A stretch of 64,000 nt of DNA from Sphingomonas alpina (GTDB taxonomy: Bacteria; Pseudomonadota; Alphaproteobacteria; Sphingomonadales; Sphingomonadaceae), in the NCBI RefSeq assembly GCF_014490665.1, contig NZ_CP061038.1:2666001-2730000 (forward strand), read 5' to 3'. Positions 1 through 8,175 of the stretch are shown one piece after another; within the stretch, counting starts at the first letter, position 1, and every line of letters begins with the position of its first letter. A program made the translations under genes and the position numbers. The notes beneath the pieces are model-generated. The model did not search any database. It had not been told where the DNA came from and was given only the letters and a program-made list of their open reading frames with translations.

Positions 1-778
1 GCTTGATCGCCTTGCCCGCCGCCGCGATCGCGTCGACATAGGACGCGACATACCAACTGTTGAAGGCACGATCGGCCTGCGCGCCGAACGCCTCCGTCCA
101 GGTGCCGCGCTTGCCGGTCCGCGCCGCCAGCACCGCCGGGATCGGCTTGGCGAACAGCGCATTCGCGGCGGCCGAATAGTCACGCGGGTTGCGATAGCTG
201 CCGGTTTCGTTCTCGGGCTGAACCAGGATCACAGTGTTCTGCGCGTCATGATCGCGCAGATATTCCATCACCTTCACGAAAGCGCGCCGATCGGCAGCAA
301 GCGTGGCCGCACCATGCGCGCTCAGCACGCCATGGTCCTTGCCGTCCTTGGTTTTCATGCGCGGGAAGCGGCGGTTGTCGAGCTTCACCCAGTCAGGCGT
401 ATAGGCGAAAGAGGTATTCTTCCACGTGCCGAACCACAGCAGTACGACGCGCTTGTCATGCTTGCGCGCGGCATCGAGCAGCGTCTGGAGAAAAGACAGG
501 TCGAACCGCCCCTCGACCGGCTCGACCTGCTGCCAGGCGATCGGCACCTCGACCGTATTGGCGTGAACCCGGTCGAGCACCGCCCAGGCGGCATCGAGCG
601 GCGCGGCATAGTTGCTCGAATTATTGACCTGCCCGCCGAGGATCGTGAACGGCGCGCCATCCACGATCAGCGCGTGGCGGCCATTCTTCGAGACGATCTT
701 CGGCACCGGCGTCGCCTGCTGTGCTAAAGCCGTGCATGGTAATGCCGCTAGCAAGGCGGCCGCGACCAGCTTCATCAT
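1..778 (-). CDS. GH35-like beta-galactosidase (DUF5597 type), 3' end outside window
   Basis: Partial gene on the minus strand; the visible 259 residues are the N-terminal part. It opens with a signal peptide (MMKLVAAALLAALPCTALAQ) and continues into a TIM-barrel fold typical of GH35-like beta-galactosidases: ILGGQVNNSSN, then HANTVEVPIAWQQVEP, then QPENETGSY, where NE is the likely acid/base pair. Expected role is removal of galactosyl or similar side chains from hemicellulose oligosaccharides in the periplasm. The ATG overlaps the stop of the upstream GH74 gene (ATGA), so the two are translationally coupled; GGAGGAG lies just upstream. The nucleophile and the C-terminal domain lie beyond the left edge, so family assignment rests on the N-terminal half only. 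Confidence 0.8.
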   Translation of the reverse strand, partial: MMKLVAAALLAALPCTALAQQATPVPKIVSKNGRHALIVDGAPFTILGGQVNNSSNYAAPLDAAWAVLDRVHANTVEVPIAWQQVEPVEGRFDLSFLQTLLDAARKHDKRVVLLWFGTWKNTSFAYTPDWVKLDNRRFPRMKTKDGKDHGVLSAHGAATLAADRRAFVKVMEYLRDHDAQNTVILVQPENETGSYRNPRDYSAAANALFAKPIPAVLAARTGKRGTWTEAFGAQADRAFNSWYVASYVDAIAAAGKAIK

Positions 779-3012
779 TTCTCTCCTCCCGCCGGGTCGC
801 CATAGAACAACCCCCGCCCGTCCGTGCCCAGATAGACGCGGCCCGCAATGCGCGGATCGCCCGAGACTACCCGGTAGCGCCCGCCCCAGCGATGCGCGTC
901 GTCATCGATCCGCGTCCAGTCCTTGCCCCCATCGACCGAGCGCCAGATGCCGCGCTGTGTCCCCATCGTGCCGACCGCAAAGATTACCGGCGCCGATGCA
1001 CCCACCACGGCCTTGCCGAGCCCGAACAGTTCGACCTTCAGTTTGCCGCTCGCCTGGGCGAACCTGCGCCCGCCATCCACGCTGTGATAGAGCGCATCAC
1101 CGACATGAAACCACAAATCCCCGGCGGCGAATGGCGACGCCACCAGGCGATACTGCTGTTCGCGCCAATAGACCTTGCCGGGCCAGAGTTGCGGCGGCAG
1201 CCCGGCAGCGGCGACCGGAGCGAAGCTCTTCGCACCGTCGGTCGAGACAAGCAGCCCGTCGTGATCGAAATCGACCGAATAGAAGCGCTGCGCATCGACC
1301 TTGTCGGCAACCGGCCGAGCATTGAGCCTCAACCCGTGCGCCAATCCCCAGCTCCGACCGCGGTCGCGCGTGACGAGCGGAACCGGTGTGCAGACGATGA
1401 AGGTCGCGCCATCGGCCGAGACGATCACCGCGGCGTCCCCGTCAAGATCGTAGCGCTTGCCGGGCTGATCGTCGGCCGGGCGGATCGCCGGCGCCTTGAG
1501 CGGATGCCATGTCATCCCGCCATCGTCCGACCAGCCGAGCGTCGCCTCGCGCGGGCGATTCGCGTAAAGGCTGCCGCTGCGAACGACAATGTTCGGCGCG
1601 CGGCCAGCATAGTCGATGTTGTTGGTGTTCGACAGATAGGGGTCGATAAAGGTCGGTGCCGGTGACCGATCGAGATCGGTATGGACGAAGCCGGCAAGGT
1701 CGCCGAAGCCTGAGATCAGCGACGCACCACCGGTCGGCGAGGCGAGTGTAATGATCGCGGTCTGCTCGACCCCTTTCACCCATGGTTTCCACACGATCGG
1801 GCCAGTCGGTTTCAGCGCATCCGCCACATAGACGGTCGCTCCGGTGGTATAGGCGACATGACTCGCATCGAACGGATCAATCGCCAATCCGGAAATCCAG
1901 TGCCCGAAGTCGGCGCCTTTACCCTCGTGCAGCAGATAGGGCGTCGCTGCCACATCGCGGCGGCTGCGCTTGCCGACATCGTCCCACGCCTTACCACCAT
2001 CGTGCGATATCCACACCGTGTCCCCGGGATTCCAGCGATCGATCGTCGAAACGGCGACCGTACCCGGCGTGCTGCGGGAAACAGCGAGACCAAGGAAGCC
2101 GCCCATCCCGTAATCGCCCGGGGTGATATCGCGCGCAGCCCCGTCAGCGGCGAAACGCCAAACCGCGCCGGTCTTGGCATCACTGGGGCCGATTCCACTC
2201 GAATAACCGACATAGAGCGTGCCGTCGGCGCCGATCACCCCCTTGGTGGCCAGCAGATCGGCTGCCGGTCCCTTCACCGCGGCCCAGTTCCTGCCGCCAT
2301 CGTCGGAGCGAAAGAGATGCTCCGCGGCGGGATCGGCCAGCCCCGCCCAGATCCGCTTCGAGCCCTGGCCCGCCTCGCCGCTGATCGGGTCGACAACGAC
2401 GAACGCGATGCCGCCATGCGTCTGCTTCTCGGCCGGCTGCCCCAGTCCCGCGACCGGGAAACCCGTCACCTTCATCCAGGTCGCGCCCGAATCATCGCTG
2501 CGCCACAGGCCGTCATGGCGCGAGCCGAAGAACAGTGTGGATGTCCGGTTGGGATCGATCGTGAGTCGTTCGCCAAGGCCACGGCCTGGTTCGTTGCCGC
2601 CCATCGCGAACGGCACCGTCGTCGCGCGCCATGTTGCCCCGCGATCAGCCGAGCGCAAAATTGCGGCAGGCTGGCGCGCACTCATCCCTGCGGCGAGATA
2701 GACGATATTCGCATCGCGCGGGTCGGTCGCGATACTCTCGACACCCATATAACTCGGCACCGCATTGCCATCCTGCAGCGGCATCCAGCGCCCGGCGGTC
2801 GCGTCCCAGCGATAAGCGCCGCCCATGTCGGTGCGAAGATAGGCGAGACCGCGTTCGGCCTGGCTGAAGATGATGTTGGGGGCGTAACCACCCCCCCCCA
2901 CCGCGACGTTGGTCCAGCGATAAGGGGTAGCGACATTTTCTTTGGCGACGACGGGACCGCTCCCGCAAAGGAGTACGGCGATCGCGATCATGCTCCCGAT
3001 TCGGTGCTTCAC
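775..3012 (-). CDS. GH74-type xyloglucanase / sortilin-like BNR-repeat glycosidase
   Basis: Secreted 745-residue enzyme expected to cut xyloglucan backbones. The hallmark GH74 motif YLRTDMGGAYRWD occurs near the N-terminus with the catalytic Asp, and repeated S-x-D-x-G-x-x-W blades (SADRGATW, SDDSGATW, SDDGGRNW, SHDGGKAW, SDDGGMTW, SVDGGKDW) run through the protein as expected of a two-propeller fold. I chose the GTG at 3012 because GAGGGGAGG sits about 8 nt upstream and a signal peptide follows directly (MIAIAVLLCGSGPVVA); a GTG at 3060 would add 16 residues with no good ribosome site. The four glycines before YAPN are encoded by a run of nine G (plus-strand C9 at 2891-2899). It is coupled to the GH35-like gene and diverges from xylX across a candidate operator. 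Confidence 0.85.
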   Translation of the reverse strand: MKHRIGSMIAIAVLLCGSGPVVAKENVATPYRWTNVAVGGGGYAPNIIFSQAERGLAYLRTDMGGAYRWDATAGRWMPLQDGNAVPSYMGVESIATDPRDANIVYLAAGMSARQPAAILRSADRGATWRATTVPFAMGGNEPGRGLGERLTIDPNRTSTLFFGSRHDGLWRSDDSGATWMKVTGFPVAGLGQPAEKQTHGGIAFVVVDPISGEAGQGSKRIWAGLADPAAEHLFRSDDGGRNWAAVKGPAADLLATKGVIGADGTLYVGYSSGIGPSDAKTGAVWRFAADGAARDITPGDYGMGGFLGLAVSRSTPGTVAVSTIDRWNPGDTVWISHDGGKAWDDVGKRSRRDVAATPYLLHEGKGADFGHWISGLAIDPFDASHVAYTTGATVYVADALKPTGPIVWKPWVKGVEQTAIITLASPTGGASLISGFGDLAGFVHTDLDRSPAPTFIDPYLSNTNNIDYAGRAPNIVVRSGSLYANRPREATLGWSDDGGMTWHPLKAPAIRPADDQPGKRYDLDGDAAVIVSADGATFIVCTPVPLVTRDRGRSWGLAHGLRLNARPVADKVDAQRFYSVDFDHDGLLVSTDGAKSFAPVAAAGLPPQLWPGKVYWREQQYRLVASPFAAGDLWFHVGDALYHSVDGGRRFAQASGKLKVELFGLGKAVVGASAPVIFAVGTMGTQRGIWRSVDGGKDWTRIDDDAHRWGGRYRVVSGDPRIAGRVYLGTDGRGLFYGDPAGGEK

Positions 3013-3065
3013 CCTCTTGCGCCTCCCCTCTGTATCTCTCGGCGCATCGCTATTCGACACGTCCC

Positions 3066-3095
3066 TTGACGATCCCCTATGGCATAGACGATACC
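3066..3095 (+). promoter_or_regulatory. candidate xylX promoter
   Basis: TTGACG (3066-3071) and GATACC (3090-3095) are separated by 18 bp and lie just upstream of the xylX ribosome site. The -10 overlaps the candidate operator at 3089-3102, a layout that would let a repressor block the polymerase. Prediction from sequence only. Confidence 0.4.
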
Positions 3096-3102
3096 GCTAA
3101 CA
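3089..3102. promoter_or_regulatory. candidate XylR (LacI-family) operator, xylX/GH74 divergent region
   Basis: CGATACCGCTAACA matches 11 of 14 positions of the perfect palindrome at 16638 and has the central CG typical of LacI-family operators. On the other strand it reads TGTTAGCGGTATCG, resembling the element I recall from Caulobacter xylose-induced promoters (TGTTAGCGCTACCA). It lies between the GH74 gene and xylX and could control both. Confidence 0.5.
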
Positions 3103-3118
3103 CAACGGAGGGGATCAC

Positions 3119-4243
3119 GTGTCGACAGAACACTTGCCACTCGCCGAGGCATTGCCGCGCGACTGGCGCGCGGCCCGTTTCGTCGGGCGAATCAATATCG
3201 GGGACGGCCCCTTGCCGATCATGGTCCGCGACGGCGCGGTCTTCGACATGTCGCGTGTCGCCCCTACCGTCTCCGCATTGCTCGAAGCGAACGCGTTCGA
3301 CGGGGGCGAAGCGATCGGTGACCTCGACACGATCGACTGTTCCCATCTGCTCAGTCCCATCGATCTTCAATGCGTCAAAGCGGCCGGAGTCACCTTTGCA
3401 GTGTCCGCGCTCGAACGCGTGATCGAGGAGAGCGCGCGCGGCGATCATAGGCGCGCCGCCGACGTGCGCGGCCGCCTCGAATCTGCACTGGGCGGCAGCA
3501 TCCGCGCGGTGGTGCCGGGATCTCCCGAGGCCGCGACGCTCAAAGAGGCGCTGATCGCCGACGGCATGTGGTCGCAATATCTGGAAGTCGCGATCGGCCC
3601 GGATGCGGAAATATTCACCAAATCACCGGTGCTGTCGACGGTCGGGCTGAACGCACCGATCGGGGTGCGGTCGGATTCGACCTGGAACAATCCGGAGCCC
3701 GAGGTGGTGCTGGTCGCCAATGCGAGCGGCCGCGCGGTTGGCGCGACGCTCGGCAACGATGTCAATCTGCGCGATTTCGAGGGGCGTTCGGCACTGCTGC
3801 TCGGCAAGGCAAAGGACAATAATGCTTCCTGTTCGCTCGGCCCACTGATCCGGCTGTTCGGTGACGATTTCACCATGAACGATGTGCGCTCCGCCGATGT
3901 TTCGCTAACGATCCGCGGCACCGACGGCTATGTCCTCGAAGGCGCGAGTACGATGCGAGAGATCAGCCGCGATCCGGAGGAGCTGCTTGCCCAGGCGATG
4001 AGCGAACATCACTATCCCGACGGATTCGTGCTGTTTTGCGGAACGCTCTTCGCGCCAACGCAGGACCGCGACGAACCAGGCCGCGGCTTTACCCACAAAC
4101 CCGGCGACGTGGTGACGATCTCGAGTGCGCAACTCGGAACGCTCGTCAACACCGTCACTACGTCGCGCGATGCGCCCGCCTGGCGGTTCGGCATCGGCGA
4201 CCTGATGCATAATCTGGCGGCCCGCGGGCTGCTCTCGGCGTGA
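3119..4243 (+). CDS. xylX: 2-keto-3-deoxy-D-xylonate dehydratase, fumarylacetoacetate-hydrolase fold
   Basis: Expected to convert 2-keto-3-deoxy-xylonate to alpha-ketoglutarate semialdehyde in the oxidative (Weimberg) xylose route. The C-terminal half has the FAH-fold signature WNNPEPEVVLV with metal-binding acids, followed by GNDVNLRDFEGRSALLLGKA. At 374 residues it is close to Caulobacter XylX. The start is GTG with GGAGGGG six bases upstream. It heads an operon in the order X-B-C-transporter-epimerase and overlaps the xylB region by tight spacing. The substrate is inferred from neighbours; the FAH fold alone also fits arabonate-pathway dehydratases. Confidence 0.85.
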   Translation: MSTEHLPLAEALPRDWRAARFVGRINIGDGPLPIMVRDGAVFDMSRVAPTVSALLEANAFDGGEAIGDLDTIDCSHLLSPIDLQCVKAAGVTFAVSALERVIEESARGDHRRAADVRGRLESALGGSIRAVVPGSPEAATLKEALIADGMWSQYLEVAIGPDAEIFTKSPVLSTVGLNAPIGVRSDSTWNNPEPEVVLVANASGRAVGATLGNDVNLRDFEGRSALLLGKAKDNNASCSLGPLIRLFGDDFTMNDVRSADVSLTIRGTDGYVLEGASTMREISRDPEELLAQAMSEHHYPDGFVLFCGTLFAPTQDRDEPGRGFTHKPGDVVTISSAQLGTLVNTVTTSRDAPAWRFGIGDLMHNLAARGLLSA

Positions 4244-4260
4244 TGCCGACGGAGACCAAC

Positions 4261-5046
4261 ATGTTGCAGCAAACGACACTGACCGATTCCCGCGCGGTGT
4301 ACCCGACCCTGCGGGACAAGCGCGTGATCATCACCGGCGGCGCGTCCGGGATCGGTGCGGGGCTGGTTGAGGCATTCGTCGCGCAGGGTGCACACGTCGC
4401 GTTCGTCGATATCGCCGACGGCGAAGCCGAAACACTGGCCACGCGCCTTTCGAGCAACGCCGTTCACCCCCCCGTCTATTACCGCTGCGACCTCACCGAC
4501 CTCGACCAGGTCGCGACGGTGATGGCGACGCTGGAGGACGCGCTCGGCGGGGTCGATATCCTGATCAACAACGCCGCCAACGATGACCGCCACACCATCG
4601 ACGATGTGACGCCCGCAATCTGGGAGGAACGCCTCAACGTCAATTTGCGCCATCATTTCTTTGCCGCCAAGGCAGTGATCCCGGCGATGAAGCGCGCCGG
4701 CGGTGGTGCGATCGTCAATTTCGGATCGATCAGCTGGCACCTCGCGCTGCCCGATCTCGTCCTTTATCAAACCTCCAAGGCGGCGATCGAGGGGCTGACC
4801 CGCGCACTCGCCCGGGACTTGGGCAGGAGTAACATCCGGGTGAACACGATCGTACCGGGCAATGTACAAACACCGCGACAGGAACAATGGTACACGCCCG
4901 CAGGTGAGGCGGAGATCGTCGCGGCGCAGTGTCTGGACGGACGCATCCAGCCCGCCGACGTGGCGGCGCTCGCCCTGTTTCTCGCCTCGGACGATGCGCG
5001 GATGTGCACCGGCCACGATTATTTCGTCGACGCCGGGTGGCGGTGA
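4261..5046 (+). CDS. xylB: D-xylose 1-dehydrogenase, SDR family
   Basis: Oxidises D-xylose to xylonolactone with NAD+, first step of the oxidative pathway. Short-chain dehydrogenase features: TGGASGIG nucleotide site near residue 23, NNAANDDRH, then Ser in NFGSISWH (about 156) and YQTSK (Tyr about 169, Lys about 173). Long stretches such as NDDRH, NFGSISWH, QWYTPAGEAEIVAAQCL and the C-terminal DAGWR match my recollection of Caulobacter XylB closely. I chose ATG 4261 (CGGAGA upstream); GTG 4240 and ATG 4243 are in frame but overlap the xylX stop. Its stop overlaps the xylC start (TGATG). Confidence 0.9.
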   Translation: MLQQTTLTDSRAVYPTLRDKRVIITGGASGIGAGLVEAFVAQGAHVAFVDIADGEAETLATRLSSNAVHPPVYYRCDLTDLDQVATVMATLEDALGGVDILINNAANDDRHTIDDVTPAIWEERLNVNLRHHFFAAKAVIPAMKRAGGGAIVNFGSISWHLALPDLVLYQTSKAAIEGLTRALARDLGRSNIRVNTIVPGNVQTPRQEQWYTPAGEAEIVAAQCLDGRIQPADVAALALFLASDDARMCTGHDYFVDAGWR

Positions 5047-5906
5047 TGCAAGCAACACACCTGCTTTCGGTCGGTGCCGAACTTGGCGAAGGCCCGGTAT
5101 GGATCGACGGGGCATTGTGGTTCGTCGATATCAAGGGGCGGCGCATCTATCGCCAGGTGCCGATCACCGGTGCGCTCGACCAATGGGACGCGCCCGAATT
5201 CATCGGCTGGATCCTCCCCGCCACCAAGGGCGATCTGATCGCAGGGCTGCAGTCCGGCCCGCACCGCTTCTCGCCCGAGAGCGGGATTTTCACCCGGATT
5301 GCTGAGATCGATCCCGATCTGCCCGCCAACCGCCTCAACGATGCTGCGATCCATCCCTCGGGCCGCCTCTATTTCGGCACGATGGACAATGACGAGGCCA
5401 TGGCGAGCGGTCGCGTCTTCCTGCTCGATGGCGGCGCGGTGCGCGCCACCGGGATCGATCCGTGCGTCATCACCAACGGCCCCGCGATCGCGCCGGCGGG
5501 CGACCGGCTCTATCATGTCGATACGCTCGCGCGCCGCGTCAGCATCCACCCGATCGACGCGGTCGGCAATGTCGGCGCCGGCGCGACCTTCCTCCATTTC
5601 ACCGGTGACGAGGGCCATCCCGACGGCGCGATCTGCGACGCCGAGGGCGGCGTGTGGATCGCCTTTTATGGCGGCGGCGCGGCGCGGCGTTACGACACCG
5701 ACGGGCACATGACCGATGAGATAATCTTCCCGGTCTCCAACGTCACCAAGGTCGCGTTGGGCGGCTCCGACGGGCGCACCGCCTATGCGACCACCGCGCG
5801 GCAGGGATTGAGCGCTGATGCCCTCGCCGCGCAGCCGCTTGCCGGCGATGTTTTCACTTTTCCGGTCAAGATACCGGGAATGCCTGTCACACGAGCCAAT
5901 AGCTGA
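5046..5906 (+). CDS. xylC: xylonolactonase, SMP-30/gluconolactonase family
   Basis: Hydrolyses xylonolactone to xylonate after XylB. The 286-residue protein has SMP-30 beta-propeller markers and metal ligands: GAELGEGPVW near the N-terminus (Glu), NRLNDAAIHPSGRLYFGTM (Asn), CVITNGPA (Asn) and GHPDGAICDAEGGVW (Asp). There is no signal peptide, so it acts in the cytoplasm. The start codon overlaps the xylB stop, so translation is coupled. Pathway assignment rests on position between xylB and a sugar transporter; the family also includes gluconolactonases and arabinonolactonases. Confidence 0.88.
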   Translation: MQATHLLSVGAELGEGPVWIDGALWFVDIKGRRIYRQVPITGALDQWDAPEFIGWILPATKGDLIAGLQSGPHRFSPESGIFTRIAEIDPDLPANRLNDAAIHPSGRLYFGTMDNDEAMASGRVFLLDGGAVRATGIDPCVITNGPAIAPAGDRLYHVDTLARRVSIHPIDAVGNVGAGATFLHFTGDEGHPDGAICDAEGGVWIAFYGGGAARRYDTDGHMTDEIIFPVSNVTKVALGGSDGRTAYATTARQGLSADALAAQPLAGDVFTFPVKIPGMPVTRANS

Positions 5907-5944
5907 GCGCCCGCAAGAGGCGTCCGAACAGAGAGGATCATTGC

Positions 5945-7348
5945 GTGGAACAAGGTCAGGTCAACAAGGCGCTCATTGCGCTGGTCGTCGCGGTCGCGAC
6001 GATCGGCGGATTCATGTTCGGCTATGATTCGGGCGTCATCAACGGAACGCAGAAGGGGCTGGAGGCTGCGTTCGACCTTGGCCGGCTCGGTGTCGGCATC
6101 AATGTCGGTGCGATCCTCGTCGGATCGTCAATCGGCGCGTTCGGCGCGGGCCGGCTCTCCGACATGATCGGGCGCCGCAATACGATGATGGTGGCGGCGG
6201 CGCTGTTCATCTTCTCCGCACTGTTGGCGGGCGCGGCGGAATCCTCGGCGATCTTCATCTTCGCGCGGATAATCGGCGGGTTCGGCGTAGGTGCGGCCAG
6301 CGTTACCTCCCCCGTTTATATTTCCGAAGTGACACCGGCGAGCGTGCGCGGGCGACTGTCCAGCATTCAGCAGGTGATGATCATTTCCGGCCTGACCGGC
6401 GCGTTCGTCGCGAACTTCGCGCTCGCGCGCTACGCAGGTGGATCGACCGCGATCCTGTGGGGCGGTTATGAGGCCTGGCGTTGGATGTTCTGGCTGCAGG
6501 TCATTCCAGCCGCGATCTATTTCATCGCCCTGTTCTTCATCCCGGAAAGTCCGCGCTACCTGGTCGTCAAGGGCCGCGATGCGGAGGCGGAAGGCGTTCT
6601 CGCCCGGTTGTTCGGTGCGACCGAAGCGCGCCGCAAGGTGGCCGAGATTCGCGCAAGCCTCGCCGCCGACCATCATCGGCCCAAGCTGTCCGACCTGATC
6701 GACAAGGGCACCGGCAAAATCCGGCCGATCCTGTGGGTCGGCATCGGCCTTGCCGTATTCCAGCAGCTCGTCGGTATCAACGTTGTCTTCTATTATGGCG
6801 CCACGCTGTGGGAAGCGGTCGGCTTCACCGAGGATTACGCGCTCCAGACCAATATCCTGTCGGGCGTACTCTCGATCGGCGCATGCCTGCTTGCCATTGC
6901 GCTGATCGACAAGATCGGACGCAAACCGCTGCTGTTGATCGGTTCGGCCGGCATGGCGGTGACGCTGGCCGTGGTGGCCTGGGCATTCTCGACCGCAGTC
7001 ACCGATGCGAGCGGCGCGGTCTCGCTGCCGGGCAATTCAGGCATCATCGCCCTTGTCGCCGCCAACCTTTACGTCATCTTCTTCAACGTCAGCTGGGGCC
7101 CGGTAATGTGGGTGATGCTGGGCGAGATGTTTCCCAATCAGATTCGCGGTTCGGCACTGGCGGTGTCGGGTTTTGCGCAGTGGATCGCCAATGCCGCGAT
7201 CTCTGTCAGCTTCCCGTCGCTGGTCGTCTCGCCGGGGCTGGCGGTGACCTATATCGGCTATGCCGTCGCCGCCGCGATATCGTTCTTCTTCGTGAAGGCG
7301 ATGGTCAGCGAAACGCGTGGACGCGAGTTGGAAGACATGGAGGGATGA
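5945..7348 (+). CDS. xylE: MFS sugar:proton symporter, XylE-like
   Basis: Inner-membrane importer, most likely for D-xylose. 467 residues with 12 predicted membrane segments. Sugar-porter signatures are clear: GGFMFGYDSGVINGT in helix 1, GRLSDMIGRRN in loop 2-3, PESPRYLV after helix 6, QQLVGINVVFYYG in helix 7, DKIGRKPLL in loop 8-9 and SETRGRELE at the C-terminus. GTG start with GAGAGGA upstream. It sits between the lactonase and the epimerase and shares an ATGA overlap with the latter. Substrate is inferred from context. Confidence 0.88.
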   Translation: MEQGQVNKALIALVVAVATIGGFMFGYDSGVINGTQKGLEAAFDLGRLGVGINVGAILVGSSIGAFGAGRLSDMIGRRNTMMVAAALFIFSALLAGAAESSAIFIFARIIGGFGVGAASVTSPVYISEVTPASVRGRLSSIQQVMIISGLTGAFVANFALARYAGGSTAILWGGYEAWRWMFWLQVIPAAIYFIALFFIPESPRYLVVKGRDAEAEGVLARLFGATEARRKVAEIRASLAADHHRPKLSDLIDKGTGKIRPILWVGIGLAVFQQLVGINVVFYYGATLWEAVGFTEDYALQTNILSGVLSIGACLLAIALIDKIGRKPLLLIGSAGMAVTLAVVAWAFSTAVTDASGAVSLPGNSGIIALVAANLYVIFFNVSWGPVMWVMLGEMFPNQIRGSALAVSGFAQWIANAAISVSFPSLVVSPGLAVTYIGYAVAAAISFFFVKAMVSETRGRELEDMEG

Positions 7349-8175
7349 GAATCGCCGCCGGCGACTGGGCCGCGACACTTGATCCAGAGATAGGCGGCGC
7401 GATCGCCTCGCTCACCCGGCGAGGGGTTGACGTGTTGCGCCCGACACCCGCAGGTGCGACAGGTCCGCTCGCCTTCGCCAGCTTCCCGCTCGTTCCCTAT
7501 GCCAACCGGATCGCCGACGGCGCGTTCGCGTTCGATGGCCAAGTCTATCGGTTGCCGCGCAACCATGTCAGCCAGACGCACCCACTACACGGTGTGGGCT
7601 GGCTGACAGGCTGGTCGGTCGAAACGATGGATGCGACGAGCGCCACGCTCGTCCATCAGCACCATGGCGATGCCGCCTGGCCCTGGCGCTACCGAGCGAC
7701 GCAACGGTTCGTACTCGACGATGGCGGGCTGCACGTCGCGCTGGCTATCACCAGTGACGATGATCGGGCGATGCCGGTCAGCCTTGGCTTCCATCCCTAT
7801 TTCACTCGTGATGGTGTTCGCACGCTCGCTTTCACGGCGAAAGGCGTGTGGCGGATCGACGATGACCTGCTGCCAACCGAACACGTCGAACCGGCAGCGT
7901 TCGGAGACTGGTCGGTCGGAGTGACGGTCATACGCAGCGACCTGATCGACAATTGCTATACCGGCTGGGCGGGAAGCGCGACGATCGCGCGCGACGACGG
8001 GGTCATCACGCTGTCGGCTACAGGCACGCCGATGCTGCATCTCTATCTACCGCCGGGGGAAGACTATTTCTGTGCAGAGCCGGTGAGCGCGATGCCCGAT
8101 GCGGTCAATCGCGGCGCAGCGGATATTCTCATCCCCGGCGCGCGCCGCGAGATCACGATGGCGATCCGGGGATAA
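7345..8175 (+). CDS. aldose 1-epimerase (mutarotase)
   Basis: Interconverts alpha and beta anomers of imported sugar so the dehydrogenase receives the right form. 276 residues, no signal peptide. GalM-fold motifs: FPLVPYANRI, then HPLHGVGW with the active-site His, SLGFHPYF with the second His, and GEDYFCAEPVSAMPDA with the catalytic Glu. The start overlaps the transporter stop (ATGA). It is convergent with the LacI-family gene: this stop ends at 8175 and the opposing stop begins at 8176, so no space is left for a terminator between them. Confidence 0.87.
   Translation: MRIAAGDWAATLDPEIGGAIASLTRRGVDVLRPTPAGATGPLAFASFPLVPYANRIADGAFAFDGQVYRLPRNHVSQTHPLHGVGWLTGWSVETMDATSATLVHQHHGDAAWPWRYRATQRFVLDDGGLHVALAITSDDDRAMPVSLGFHPYFTRDGVRTLAFTAKGVWRIDDDLLPTEHVEPAAFGDWSVGVTVIRSDLIDNCYTGWAGSATIARDDGVITLSATGTPMLHLYLPPGEDYFCAEPVSAMPDAVNRGAADILIPGARREITMAIRG

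Noticed and set aside
3013-3060. Longer GH74 start at GTG 3060
   Set aside because: It adds 16 charged residues before the signal peptide and has no ribosome site, while GTG 3012 has GAGGGGAGG upstream.
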